From contig CM046850.1 of assembly GCA_025618425.1 (NCBI GenBank), positions 847,819-911,818 of the forward strand: 64,000 bases of DNA. The letters are read 5' to 3'. The translations under genes were made by a program, and so were the position numbers. Source of the DNA: Heliocidaris tuberculata (lineage: Eukaryota; Echinodermata; Echinoidea; Camarodonta; Echinometridae). Each line of letters begins with the position of its first letter. Within the stretch, counting starts at the first letter, position 1. The notes under the pieces were generated by a model, which searched no databases, was not told the origin of the DNA, and saw only the letters and a program-made list of their open reading frames with translations. Positions 10,601 through 19,696 of the stretch are shown here, piece after piece.

Positions 10601-13600
10601 CAGTGTTTAACTGATAATACAGCGGGCGCGAAAATCACCTCCATCCAAGTCTCTCTCACCCCCCCCCCCCCCCCCCCCCCCCCCAGGCCATTTTCAAAAT
10701 TACGAAGCATTCTACAATCTCCACAGACTCGGTCCACGTAAAGTTCTATTTCTCTCGTTTTACTTCTTGCCTTCTCTACCCCACCCCTTCTATATATATC
10801 CGATCCCCTCTTCAATTATGCTCCGTGTTCAAACTTACAAAGCAGGCGTGTTCACACTCGACAATCTTCACGGTGTCCGTCCAAGCTGAGGATAATTCAT
10901 TAGGGTATAAACACGTCTCATCTGTACCGTTGATTGGCCAGAATTCACACTTGTAACATTGCGTGGCGACAGTCAGCTGGGCTACTCCTATGGTCAAGAG
11001 TGAGGATGAATTGATCGTTAACATAATTATGTTTTTCATTCAATTTAACACTTTCTTAAAATTAGATAGCATACGTCAGAGAAAAAAGATTCCTCCTCAG
11101 AGTGAAGGAAAAACAAAACAAAACAGAAAGCCCCAGAAGAGATAGAACATCTTTTATTATTTTATAGTAATATCTATCCAATGCTTATAAGTATGAAATC
11201 TATATATCAGTGCATTCGCCACGTTGCAGCATGCCATCTTTCATTTTGACATGAACAGAAAGCCTGTGTCTGCTCAGCTTCGTTTCATCCGTCAAGGTGA
11301 GGTCGACAGAGTTACAATGAATCACAATACACACCTGTCTACAAACATAACTTACAATACTGCATCATGTTACTAAATACAGTATAGTTTTCAAGTTCAA
11401 GGTAAAACTGATAAAAATATTGAGAAATTATAGCACAGCTACTATTCAAAATACTCTACTGCGCTCTACACAGTATACCATGCAGGGTATACTGTGTAGA
11501 GCCATGGCTTTAGCCGAGCTACCATGATAAGACGCTCAAGCATTTCATCCTACTGAGTACCCATTTTCCAAACCTGGGTTGAGAGTGACAAATGTGTATT
11601 AATGTCTTGCAAAAGGAGGTTATTGCTGTGACAGGGATTCGAACCATTAATCTTGTGATTCACAAAGCGCTGACATATCCTTTAGATCACGACACAATCT
11701 ATTGAGAGCTAGAAGGACGTTAACTCCAAATAAAATTATATAAGTCAACATGGTTAACGCCCTTCTGGTTCTTAATGGACGTAATAAGTGAAGAATTATT
11801 ACATTATTCACCTTAATGTGTGAAAAAGTCATCAGTCGTTTCTATAAGATATAGGTGATATGGCACACATAATAATATACAACCTAAAAATCTGTTGTAA
11901 ATAAATATCTGAAAAGACTTGTCCCTTATTAATCACATAATAACTAGTGTCAAAACCTTTCCTAACTCGCAAAATCTGAAAACTTAAAAATTATATTCTG
12001 ACAAGAGACGTCAGCCTACTTAGCAATACTGTGCCCAGACGAAAAGCACCATCATTATTATCGTTATATATATCTATAATCATATATCTATAATCATAAT
12101 TTTATTACTATTCATTAATTACTATTCTTATCATTTACTATTTCAATTACTTATCATTTACTTTTTGACAATTGTTTTACGATTCAGGAAATCAGCCACT
12201 TCTTACAAGCTACGCTCTTTGGCTCATTTCCTCTCATTTCTCCTCAATTTTTGCTTTGTCTATTACGGAATTTCAATTGTTAAGTTGAGATTTACTATCT
12301 TATGTGTATATTGTTATCTATTTATGTACTATGAATATATGTATTTCCTTTGTATTTTGTTATATTGAGAAATGAGAAATAAATATACTGAACTAAGAAG
12401 AAGAAGAAGAAGAAGAAGAAAAAGAAGAAGAAGAAGAAGAAGAAGAAGAAGAAGAAGAAGAGAGAGAGAGAGAAAGAAAGGGAGAGTGGAAAAGGAACGT
12501 TAAAAAGAAGATGATAGGACTTATTCCGAACCCCCCCCCCTAATCGATGGATAGCTTATTGATTTAATTGATTTAAATTTATAGTATCCAGTAAGACCAA
12601 TACCCCCCCCCCCCCCCCCCCCCATAATGGCTGGGCTCACGCTCTACTATACCCATTTACATACAGCTGTTCCACACGTGTTAGGAAGAAGTTATCGTGT
12701 ATAATTGATATGTAAGTCATGTGCTATGTCATGTAATTGACCGCGTGACTGACCAAATGGTCATTAATCGGGAAGGGACTTGTGTTTTCCCGAAGCTAAC
12801 AATTTGCTTTCAGCATGTTCAGTGTATAGGCCTACTAGTGGTGGTGACTATTTCGCTTTACCCCATTCAAGGAACCTGGAGGCTGTTTCATAAAGCTGTT
12901 CGTAAAGTTACGCATGACTTTACGAATGACTTAAATATGACAAGCCAAATGGGATGCTCAATCACTTTTAACTGCATCAACTAAAGTTGAACTGTGCAGA
13001 TGTAGATTAACATCCATATTATGGCAAACATTTTTAATGCAAAGTATATTTTTTGCAATAATTTAATTGAGGTTATTGGAAATACAGTCACACTTTGTTA
13101 AAACATTTAAGCATAAACTTTGGGCATCCTATCTCGCACTTCATATTCAAGTCGTTCGTAAATCCATGCGTAACTTTACGAACAGCTTTATGAAACACCC
13201 CCTGGATGCATTTTTTCCCACAGGGGTGCTGGGAATCAGTTTTGCCCACATGTCCAACTATTTCCTAACCCTAATCTTATAACCATGCAAGACATACGGG
13301 GTATAGGCTATCTGGGTTACGGTTATCACTAAGAAAAAAAAGGGGGCGGTCATCATATTTCATCTGTGGGGTGTTTTTGACAAGTAGGGAAAAGGGGTTA
13401 TCATAAACGGGTCCATGTCCCCTTCCTCATATTTTGTTAATTTTCTGTTTTTATTAATTCATGTTTTTCTTCATCCATAATCACAAAGCCAAATTCTCAA
13501 GTGCCTATTTTGTGGTGCCATATACTGAGTATCCATAATGATGAAATATATGCCTTCCATACACCGTTCGTGCTTGTTGCATAATCACACACATCATCTT

Positions 13601-16600
13601 TGAAAATACATCTGTATCATAGTTACAATATGACCTTGAATAAGATTTGGGTTGTAGTAAAAACAAAGTTATTTCGATGCATGGATTAATCATCTGCTTT
13701 TTTTCTCTATATTGTGCCAGAAAAAATGAGAAAAGATAGCACACGTGTCTATTAGTAATGCTTATTTATATGGTATGAGAGAGATATTTGCACGAACACT
13801 ACAGTCATTAAATATAGAAACGGATTGACGTCTTTGGCTGAGTCTTTTCTGATCATTTTACAAAGTATTCATTTGTGCTGAACATCACGTTAGTGCCAGC
13901 AGTGCTCTTATCTTCTATTCAATACATGTTATTATCTTTGCCATGGCTAAAAAAATTATATAAAAATTTTGAAGAAACAAAAAAACAAAAAAAACGAGTG
14001 ATCACTGACGAGAGAAAATAGAGTGAAAATCACTCTCATTTTTATAGAGAGCACTCTAAAATAAATCGGTATACATTCCTAAACAAATGATCACTGACGT
14101 GACTCCGGGGGGGGGGGGGGGGGGGTGAAATAGAGTGAAATTTCACTCTTTTTTTTAGAGAGAGTGTAAAGTTATGAAAAGACAATGTAATGATCAACAT
14201 GATATTCATTACATTGTTTTTTTAATTCCCAGACAATAATGTAAGCGTAATTAAACGTGATAATAGATATCGTCATAATATCATTGTTTAAAAATTACAG
14301 TTCATATCGACACAATCCACTCAATGTAAATCCATCGTATTCAGGATGAGAGAGGATACTATAATTATATCAGTTTCATTGACCCAAAATGTTGTCCATT
14401 ACAGCTCTTGGCCAATGTCCAGTGGATCAAGAGTTATTGAATTGACGCCGTCCATTCATTAAATGAATCGAAACTCTGATAATTGTTGTCACTTTCAATG
14501 GAATTGTCATCCCATTATTTGGGCATAGTTGTCAAAACATTACCGTCAGATTTGGCTGACATTCACGATGTTTATGTGTAAAAAGTAAAATCGAACTAAA
14601 AAGCAAAGAAATATGAATGAAAGCAACCAGCTTAATCTAAGTGTACAAGCAATACAAATAAGAAAAGAAATTGTCCTCACACTTTACAGGGACTTTTCCA
14701 ACCCTAATATTTCTATAGTCCATTTCATGGATCCGAAAGAGGGAACGCCTGCATTTTTTTTAATTTTTTTTTTGTTTTTGTTTACTATTAGATGCTGGTT
14801 TTCATATTTTTCTTACTAAGGGAAGGGGCGGCGACGGCAGCCCTCGACCCTCTATATTCACCTATGTAGTACATCATCATTGATCCTATACATTTACAGC
14901 ATACGCCTACTGGAAGAAATCGAATACATAACGTAACCTTGTTACCTTCAATAATGTAAGAATCATGCAGGTTCACGAGTTTTTCATAATACGGATCATG
15001 GAGCCCAAGCAAATTATAAGAGGGGAGGGTGGGGGCAACTGCCCCATGGCCCAATTTATTACGACGATGCAAGCTAGGCATATGGTATGGAATGCAATAA
15101 AGATAAAACAAAAAACAAAACAAAACAAAAAAATCGTATGAAATTCGATGTCAGTTGAATGGAAGTGTCACTTAAACGAACAGATATCATGACACATTGT
15201 TTTGAATGGGAATCTATTTTTAGATTATGCGTTGCTTCCTCTGCGATTTATGTCTGTTCTCATCCGCAGCCTGTCATTCAAAACAACTCATCATTGAACC
15301 ATTATGGGTTGTCTCATTCAAAATAATGATTCTTGCTATAGCTGGGTTTTCAAACTCGATGACACATATCAAGTGTTATGAGGATTCGTGTAGAAATGGA
15401 AACATTACTATATACAGACTCGTTGTCATGATATACATCTCTTTCGATTTCTGACTAAAATTTCATAACACAGATCACTATCAGCGCAGTAAACCAACTA
15501 CACAGAAGAAGTTAAAAAAAAAATCAGTTGCATTCCCAATAGTATCTTAAATTAAAAATTGATATTATTTTTACGAGGACAACATCGTGAAACATAAATA
15601 TTAAAAAAGGGATAGAGCCATAATAAAATGTTAATTCATGTCAGTTTGTTAAATAAATTAGAACAGTATCATATTTTGATGGTCATGTTAAAAGGTTGGT
15701 ATTTATCATTATTCCAATCCATCTTTTTCACAAAAGTAAGCTGAAACTATCTTAATGTCAACTTATTTCGGTCAAGACATTTTCAAGTAGAAATAAAGTT
15801 AACAAAGTGAAACAAGATATTTTTTCAAACAGAAAAACAAAAATATAGACATATCCTTTTTCTAACCATGCACTTGTTCCGTACATCAAGAATTTATCTT
15901 TCAAAACGATATGAAATTTTCTTGGGTGTGGATATCTCCTTGGCGCCAAAACTGTCACAAGAGTTGTATCCGTAACTTTTGACATATTACTCATATTCCG
16001 GTTACATCTTCTCAAGTTGTTCTTGTAACCTTTTAAGGTAGGTTGCGTTGAACTATATGGCCTTTGGGCACAAAAATAGTAAGATTCTAGACTATTTCGT
16101 CCAGTCGTCTACTTCTTTGAAAAAAAAAAAATTAGGAATGCAGGTTTATACCCATCTCTTCAAACTTAAATACAGTTACAATGCATTTTCTTGATTTTAA
16201 GAGATATAAAAGAAACTTTTAAAACCGGACATATCAAGGAGCAATAATTAGAATCCGAACCATGGCATTTCACAATGTTATTCTTTATTTATAATTCCAG
16301 GTGTATGGCTTGGAATCTAAAGGAACAACATGCGTTTACTTTTCTACACATTCAGTTGTTTGATGTACGATTATGTCGCATTTGAAATAATATAAAGGTC
16401 ACACTTTTCATGACCAGCGCAATTTTTCATATATAATTCGATCGTTGCGGAAAGCAAATAAACTTCAGCTAAAGGAAACAAGAGATTATTCTCGGCATCT
16501 TGGACATAAAAATGGCAGATTTAAGCCAAATTCTTTTAACTTTGCTTGAAAACGTTTCAGTCCTCTACATCCTTCTTATATCATAACCATCCATTTAAAT

Positions 16601-16858
16601 CCAGCTAAGTAATTAGCAAGCCATTTCCCTTTGACAGAACTGTGAGGAAGTAGTTTATAAAGTACCAGTCATCGTCACTATAGCTACGTAATTAGGGGAA
16701 TATCGCAAACCACATGCACATTTTACTCGCGCTAAGGGTAAAGTTCGGAAATCTAGGAGTTCATGCTGGAGTTAATGTTACACAGATTGCTTACCAAATA
16801 ACATGATTCCTGCAAAGATTAAGACTGCTCCCGCGCAGTTCCCAGATTTTGAGTCCAT
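7396..16858 (-). CDS. Three-LU-domain (Ly6/uPAR-type) GPI-anchored protein, five exons
   Basis: Proposed exons in transcript order: 16858-16795, 10987-10839, 10437-10165, 9789-9499, 7602-7396. All have GT-AG borders and matching phases, and join to 984 nt (327 residues plus stop). Residues 1 to about 29 form a signal peptide (core AGAVLIFAGIMLFG). LU domain 1 runs from CYKC (residue 32) to CCDDDLCN; LU2 from WCYDC (about 134) to CCEGSFCN; LU3 from DCFSC (about 219) to CCEGNNCN. Each domain has the Cys-rich start and the CC-x(4)-CN end of the family. The C-terminus is hydrophobic (LLPILTAFLVLC), as expected of a GPI-attachment signal. Each domain is split once near its middle, as in vertebrate uPAR-family genes. 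Family roles are cell-surface binding; the ligand is unknown. Exons 2-5 are strong; linking the distant first exon is supported by phase and the completed signal peptide. Confidence 0.85.
7749..8169. mobile_element. Inverted-repeat element (MITE-like) in LU-protein intron 4
   Basis: Both ends read GTCAGACCCAACTCCGGAAA on opposite strands, and the match extends for more than 100 bp per arm (including CCGAAAACGGCGTATG and GAGCCCTCATCGTTCA). A further short copy of the arm sequence (gaatatagagccctcatc) lies just outside at about 7719-7737. There is no coding capacity; the reading frames seen here are arm translations. Confidence 0.85.
8261..8400. mobile_element. Short palindromic element
   Basis: A 140-bp hairpin whose ends match as ATACCACAGTCACACC on both strands, followed inward by CAGACCGAC-type sequence. 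It sits about 90 bp from the preceding inverted-repeat element, in the same intron. Confidence 0.8.
8606..8804. mobile_element. Palindromic MITE with CACTGCAAAAACCAG-type ends
   Basis: Left arm (CTGCAAAAACCAGGGTGTTA, then CAACACCATCTCGGTATCAA) and right arm are reverse complements over about 85 bp, around a short centre rich in AAAACC. No ORF. A G tract of 18 lies upstream at 8471-8488. Confidence 0.85.
9499..9789 (-). CDS. LU-protein exon 4 (end of LU2, start of LU3)
   Basis: Ninety-seven codons between a TTTTTATACAG acceptor and a GTAGGC donor, phase 0 at both ends. It holds the acidic Cys-rich second half of LU2 (DDCNDCDDKEDC, CCEGSFCND), a linker with an NLT glycosylation sequon, and the first half of LU3 (DCFSCYY ... 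CSGVC). Confidence 0.9.
10165..10437 (-). CDS. LU-protein exon 3 (end of LU1, start of LU2)
   Basis: Ninety-one codons between a TTTTACAAG acceptor and a GTAATT donor, phase 0 at both ends. It completes LU1 (GCYEDEYC ... CTHCCDDDLCND) and starts LU2 (WCYDCGSHDIDC). The codons for VSNNS include a possible N-glycosylation site. Confidence 0.9.
10659..10684. repeat. Poly-C tract
   Basis: Twenty-six consecutive C residues in LU-protein intron 2. Other homopolymer G/C tracts are at 12531-12540, 12603-12622, 14107-14125, 18369-18384 and 37543-37565. Confidence 0.95.
10839..10987 (-). CDS. LU-protein exon 2 (start of LU1)
   Basis: Starts after TTGACCATAG with two bases that complete a Gly codon begun in exon 1, and ends TGC TTT before GTAAGT. 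It supplies the end of the signal peptide (VAQLTVA) and the first half of LU1 (QCYKCEFWP, NGT sequon, CEHACF). An upstream in-frame ATG at 11037-11039 would give an alternative start, but the signal peptide is better with exon 1. Confidence 0.88.
11463..11700 (-). mobile_element. tRNA-derived SINE remnant
   Basis: The minus strand carries a Pol III B-box-like GGTTCGAATCCC near 11638-11650 and body sequence of the kind seen in the SINE at 50392-50755 (AACCCAGG...GGGTACTCAGTAGGATG). It then has a TAGCTCGGCTAAAGCC block, also found at 29540-29570. At the far end, 11463-11502 is a perfect 17-bp inverted repeat (GCTCTACACAGTATACC) with a 6-nt loop. Confidence 0.7.
12398..12478. repeat. AAG microsatellite
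   Basis: A near-perfect (AAG)n array running into GA repeats. It directly follows gaaataaatatactgaact, which resembles a retroelement 3' end, so the array may be an expanded tail. Confidence 0.9.
12875..13205. mobile_element. Inverted-repeat MITE (TTTCATAAAGCTGTTCGTAA family)
   Basis: Ends match on opposite strands: TTTCATAAAGCTGTTCGTAA followed by AGTTACGCATG on the left, with the same sequence on the minus strand at the right, over about 55 bp per arm. The centre of about 220 bp is AT-rich and noncoding. Confidence 0.85.
13996..14175. repeat. Two diverged copies of an AGAGTGAAA...TTCACTCT repeat
   Basis: The order gatcactgacg, then aatagagtgaaaatcactct, then tttttatagagag occurs at about 13998-14060 and again at about 14088-14170, the second interrupted by a G tract. 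Each copy contains a small hairpin (agagtgaaa / tttcactct). Confidence 0.7.
16795..16858 (-). CDS. LU-protein exon 1 (signal peptide)
   Basis: The minus-strand ATG at 16856-16858 (context AAAATGG, a good start) opens 21 codons plus one base, ending in GTAAGC. It encodes a short polar N-terminus and a hydrophobic core, AGAVLIFAGIMLF. The single overhanging G fits the two-base start of the exon at 10987 to make Gly, giving a normal signal peptide ahead of LU1. The main alternative is that it is the first exon of a different secreted protein. Confidence 0.7.
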
Positions 16859-16899
16859 TTTATGACTGGAGTATGAATCAGACGACACGGCAGCCGCGC

Positions 16900-16970
16900 G
16901 CTCCTCTCAGAGTCAATTCTAGGCCGATCTAATAAAGGCGGGAAACACATCTGTGACGTCACACTCCGGG
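16900..16970 (-). promoter_or_regulatory. CpG-rich promoter region of the LU-protein gene
   Basis: Just upstream of the proposed start codon, base composition turns GC- and CpG-rich. Two known transcription-factor words occur: an E2F-like TTTCCCGCC on the minus strand (16937-16945) and a full palindromic CRE, TGACGTCA (16954-16961). The transcription start is not visible from sequence. Confidence 0.5.
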
Positions 16971-16999
16971 CTCCAGTAGCTCTACATGCACCGCGTACT

Positions 17000-19696
17000 C
17001 TCAACGTTAACCCCTGCTTAAAAAGCCCCTAAAATGACGACTTCCTTTTATCAATGAAATGAGTTTTAAAATTCCATACTGAATTGAAAATGTGAAGATC
17101 CAGCTCACCTTGGACGATAATAGATCCGAATTGAGAGTCCCACGTTCTTCATTTTGAAAATGAATCGACGCTAATGGCCTTTAGACAGAAGGTAGATATA
17201 TCTATAAATAACCACATGCAGCCTGTTACCACGCACTTACATGTGTTGTAAGAAATGAATAGCACTTTTCCTGCCGGGGAGGAAGAAGGGGGTATTGGGA
17301 GTTACCCCTAGCTGATGACTGTATAGACTCATCAAACCAGTCGCTTTCTCCATCCGATCGGTTATTTTTCTGGCACACCCATCCTGTAATCCCTATAGTA
17401 ATATCTTTCCGGACGCTAAATAAACACACCATGTTCCATGCATGGATATAGTCAATATTATTGAAGATCTTCTGATGCTGAATCAACCAAACCTGTCTTT
17501 ATTCCAATTTATTATAAATTACTCTTAGATTATCTTGGTGCAACTGTGCTGTGCTGTCCTTTCATTGGCAGCTCATGTGCCAAGTGTTTTTAAAAATAAC
17601 TCAGTGGAATATCATTATCACCATATGCTTACAAGTGAGGAAAAAAAAAGTGATTTCTTGATCGCGCCAAAATCTTAAAGAGGAGTTCAGGAGTGTAAAA
17701 AACGGGTCACGTATTTCATAAGGGGTAACCTCGCTACTCATAAGGACCGCTATTCATAAGGACCACTTATTCATAAGGACCACGTGACTAAATGAATAGG
17801 GTTTTGCACGAATAGCGGTCCTTCTGAATAGCGAGCAAACCATGGACAAATTTCCTCGCTATCCATAAGGACATCCATTCATAAGGACCACTATTCATAA
17901 CTACTCATAAGGACCGCTATTCATAGCGCGTGTTAAATGAATAGAGGTTCTTATGAATAGCGAGCGGACCCGTTTCATAACTATACTTTTTAAAAGACCA
18001 TGTAAAAACTTTTTAAGCAAAGTGACAATAGAGGAACTTCTTTTTCTTACATGTTCACTACAATAAATTTGCCTTAAATTATCTCTTTTTTCTTGGCAAT
18101 CCGACGTAGTCGTAACTCCACTGAACGATTTGGAGTATTGTTATTTTTTAATTCTTTATGATTATGTTTAAAAAAAAACAGGTTGTACAGGAAATGGATT
18201 TGTCTTTTATAGGAAAATCTTAAAATTGCATGTCAAAATTGATTCTGTGATGTGTGAACAGCTCATACTTTTTTTCATTAAAATAAAAAAAATGATCCCT
18301 ACAAATATTTAATTAGTGATGATTGTCATCTTTGAACTATTGCAGTATAACGTGGATCCAGTCATTGAAGGGGGGGGGGGGGGCTAATTTGTAAATCTAT
18401 AAGGCCAAAGAATAGGAGGACGTACCTTACGGGAATGCTATCATCTTCTTTTTCTAGTTAATCCCATGCACTCTCCCTTTTCTTTTCCCACCTTTTCATT
18501 TCCCCCTCCTTTTTCACCAATCTGAGAGGGAGTGGGAGGGGGGGGGGGCACGTGCACTTCGTGATCCTAGCCTTATCCAATGGATTTTGATCACAGACAA
18601 TATACAATATACAAGCTTTGCTTTTAAATATGTCCAACTGTTTTCAATATCACTTAATAGGTCAATATCTGTGCATCATATTTTTTACTTATTGATATTT
18701 GATTATGTGCCCCTATGTATGTATGGAAAGCTGAATGATTAAAGGTTTTTTTTTTGTTTTTTTTTTAAACTCATGATCATTCGCCAAATAAGTTTTCACT
18801 AAAAATCAAATTTATTAAGGATGACGAAAACCACCTAAAATTCAGATTAAAACTATTTTTTGTTTTATTCATTTCTTTTCAGTGAAATCAACAGATATAC
18901 AACAATAGAAACATTACAATCATGAATAAAGTATAAAAAGAAACTTATACCATTAATTACAAGTAAATTGTGCACAACCTGAAAATGAGGTGTATGTTCC
19001 CACCCCTCCCACATGTCCTAAAAAATGGGGGGGGGGGAGGGTGGCACACACACCGTGACAAACTTGTAAAAAAAAAAAAAAAAAAAAAAAATCCGCTCGC
19101 ACTTGGCACCTGCATGACAGCGATTGCGATTACCTTCCCGTCGTTCATTCATTCTCACCACCCTTTCTGCCTCTCTTAATTCCTAGTTTTGTCTTTTTCT
19201 TTCTTTTCCATTTTGTCTTTTCTTCCTTTGTTTTTCGTTCAGTCGCATCATGCGAATTTTTTCCCCAGTTCACGTTGTTGTTTTCGTTGTTCCCATCGGT
19301 GATTATGATTAGATGATTTTCGCCTCTGTGTATTATAAGGTTACTTTTAAACACTCATCATATCATAATTATACTATCCCTGTGTGTAGCTAGGCTTCAC
19401 CGACATATATCATCAGTGATTTTTTTTTTTTTTTTTTTTGTCATGAAAAGCCAACATCTTCAAGAAAAGCATTATGCTTGTGAAATACTACGTTGTTGGT
19501 GTTTTTCTTTATTACAGATTTACAGAACATTAGTTATGATTTAAAGAAAAAAAATGAATACTAAATCTGATAACCATTATCGATGCAGATGATTTGAGAT
19601 AATTGATGTAAGTGGTTTACCCATGCCCAGTATGGAGTGCGTACATAATTTGCACTAGTGGCATTCCATAACAAACTGCCAACGTACACCGGCAAA
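17000..19696. other. Divergent intergenic region between LU-protein gene and COG3
   Basis: Apart from the hairpin element at 17700-17977 I see no gene. There are G tracts (18369-18384, 18535-18549), an A tract at about 19069-19091 and a T tract at about 19421-19439. The COG3 promoter should lie in the last few hundred bases; no clear TATA box was found. Confidence 0.5.
17700..17977. mobile_element. Hairpin element built from repeated TTCATAAGGACC words
   Basis: The outer ends match as AACGGGTC plus TCGCTATTCATAAG on opposite strands. The interior repeats TTCATAAGGACC and its reverse complement about ten times, forming two adjacent hairpins (17700-17835 and 17858-17977). No coding capacity. 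Confidence 0.8.

Larger units (their letters stand above)
10988..16794 (-). other. LU-protein intron 1, repeat-rich
   Basis: About 5.8 kb with no exon I can support. It contains a SINE remnant (11463-11700), a microsatellite (12398-12472), a hairpin element (12875-13205) and paired GATCACTGACG/AGAGTGAAA repeats (13996-14175). Around 14819-15060 lies G-rich sequence with gggggcaactgcccc, a word often seen at DNA-transposon ends. The minus-strand frame at 15758-16015 is protein-like in places, but I find no splice borders for it. Confidence 0.5.

Noticed and set aside
15758..16015. Minus-strand frame with partly protein-like sequence
   Set aside because: No convincing acceptor or donor and no recognised family; including it would break the LU gene phase.
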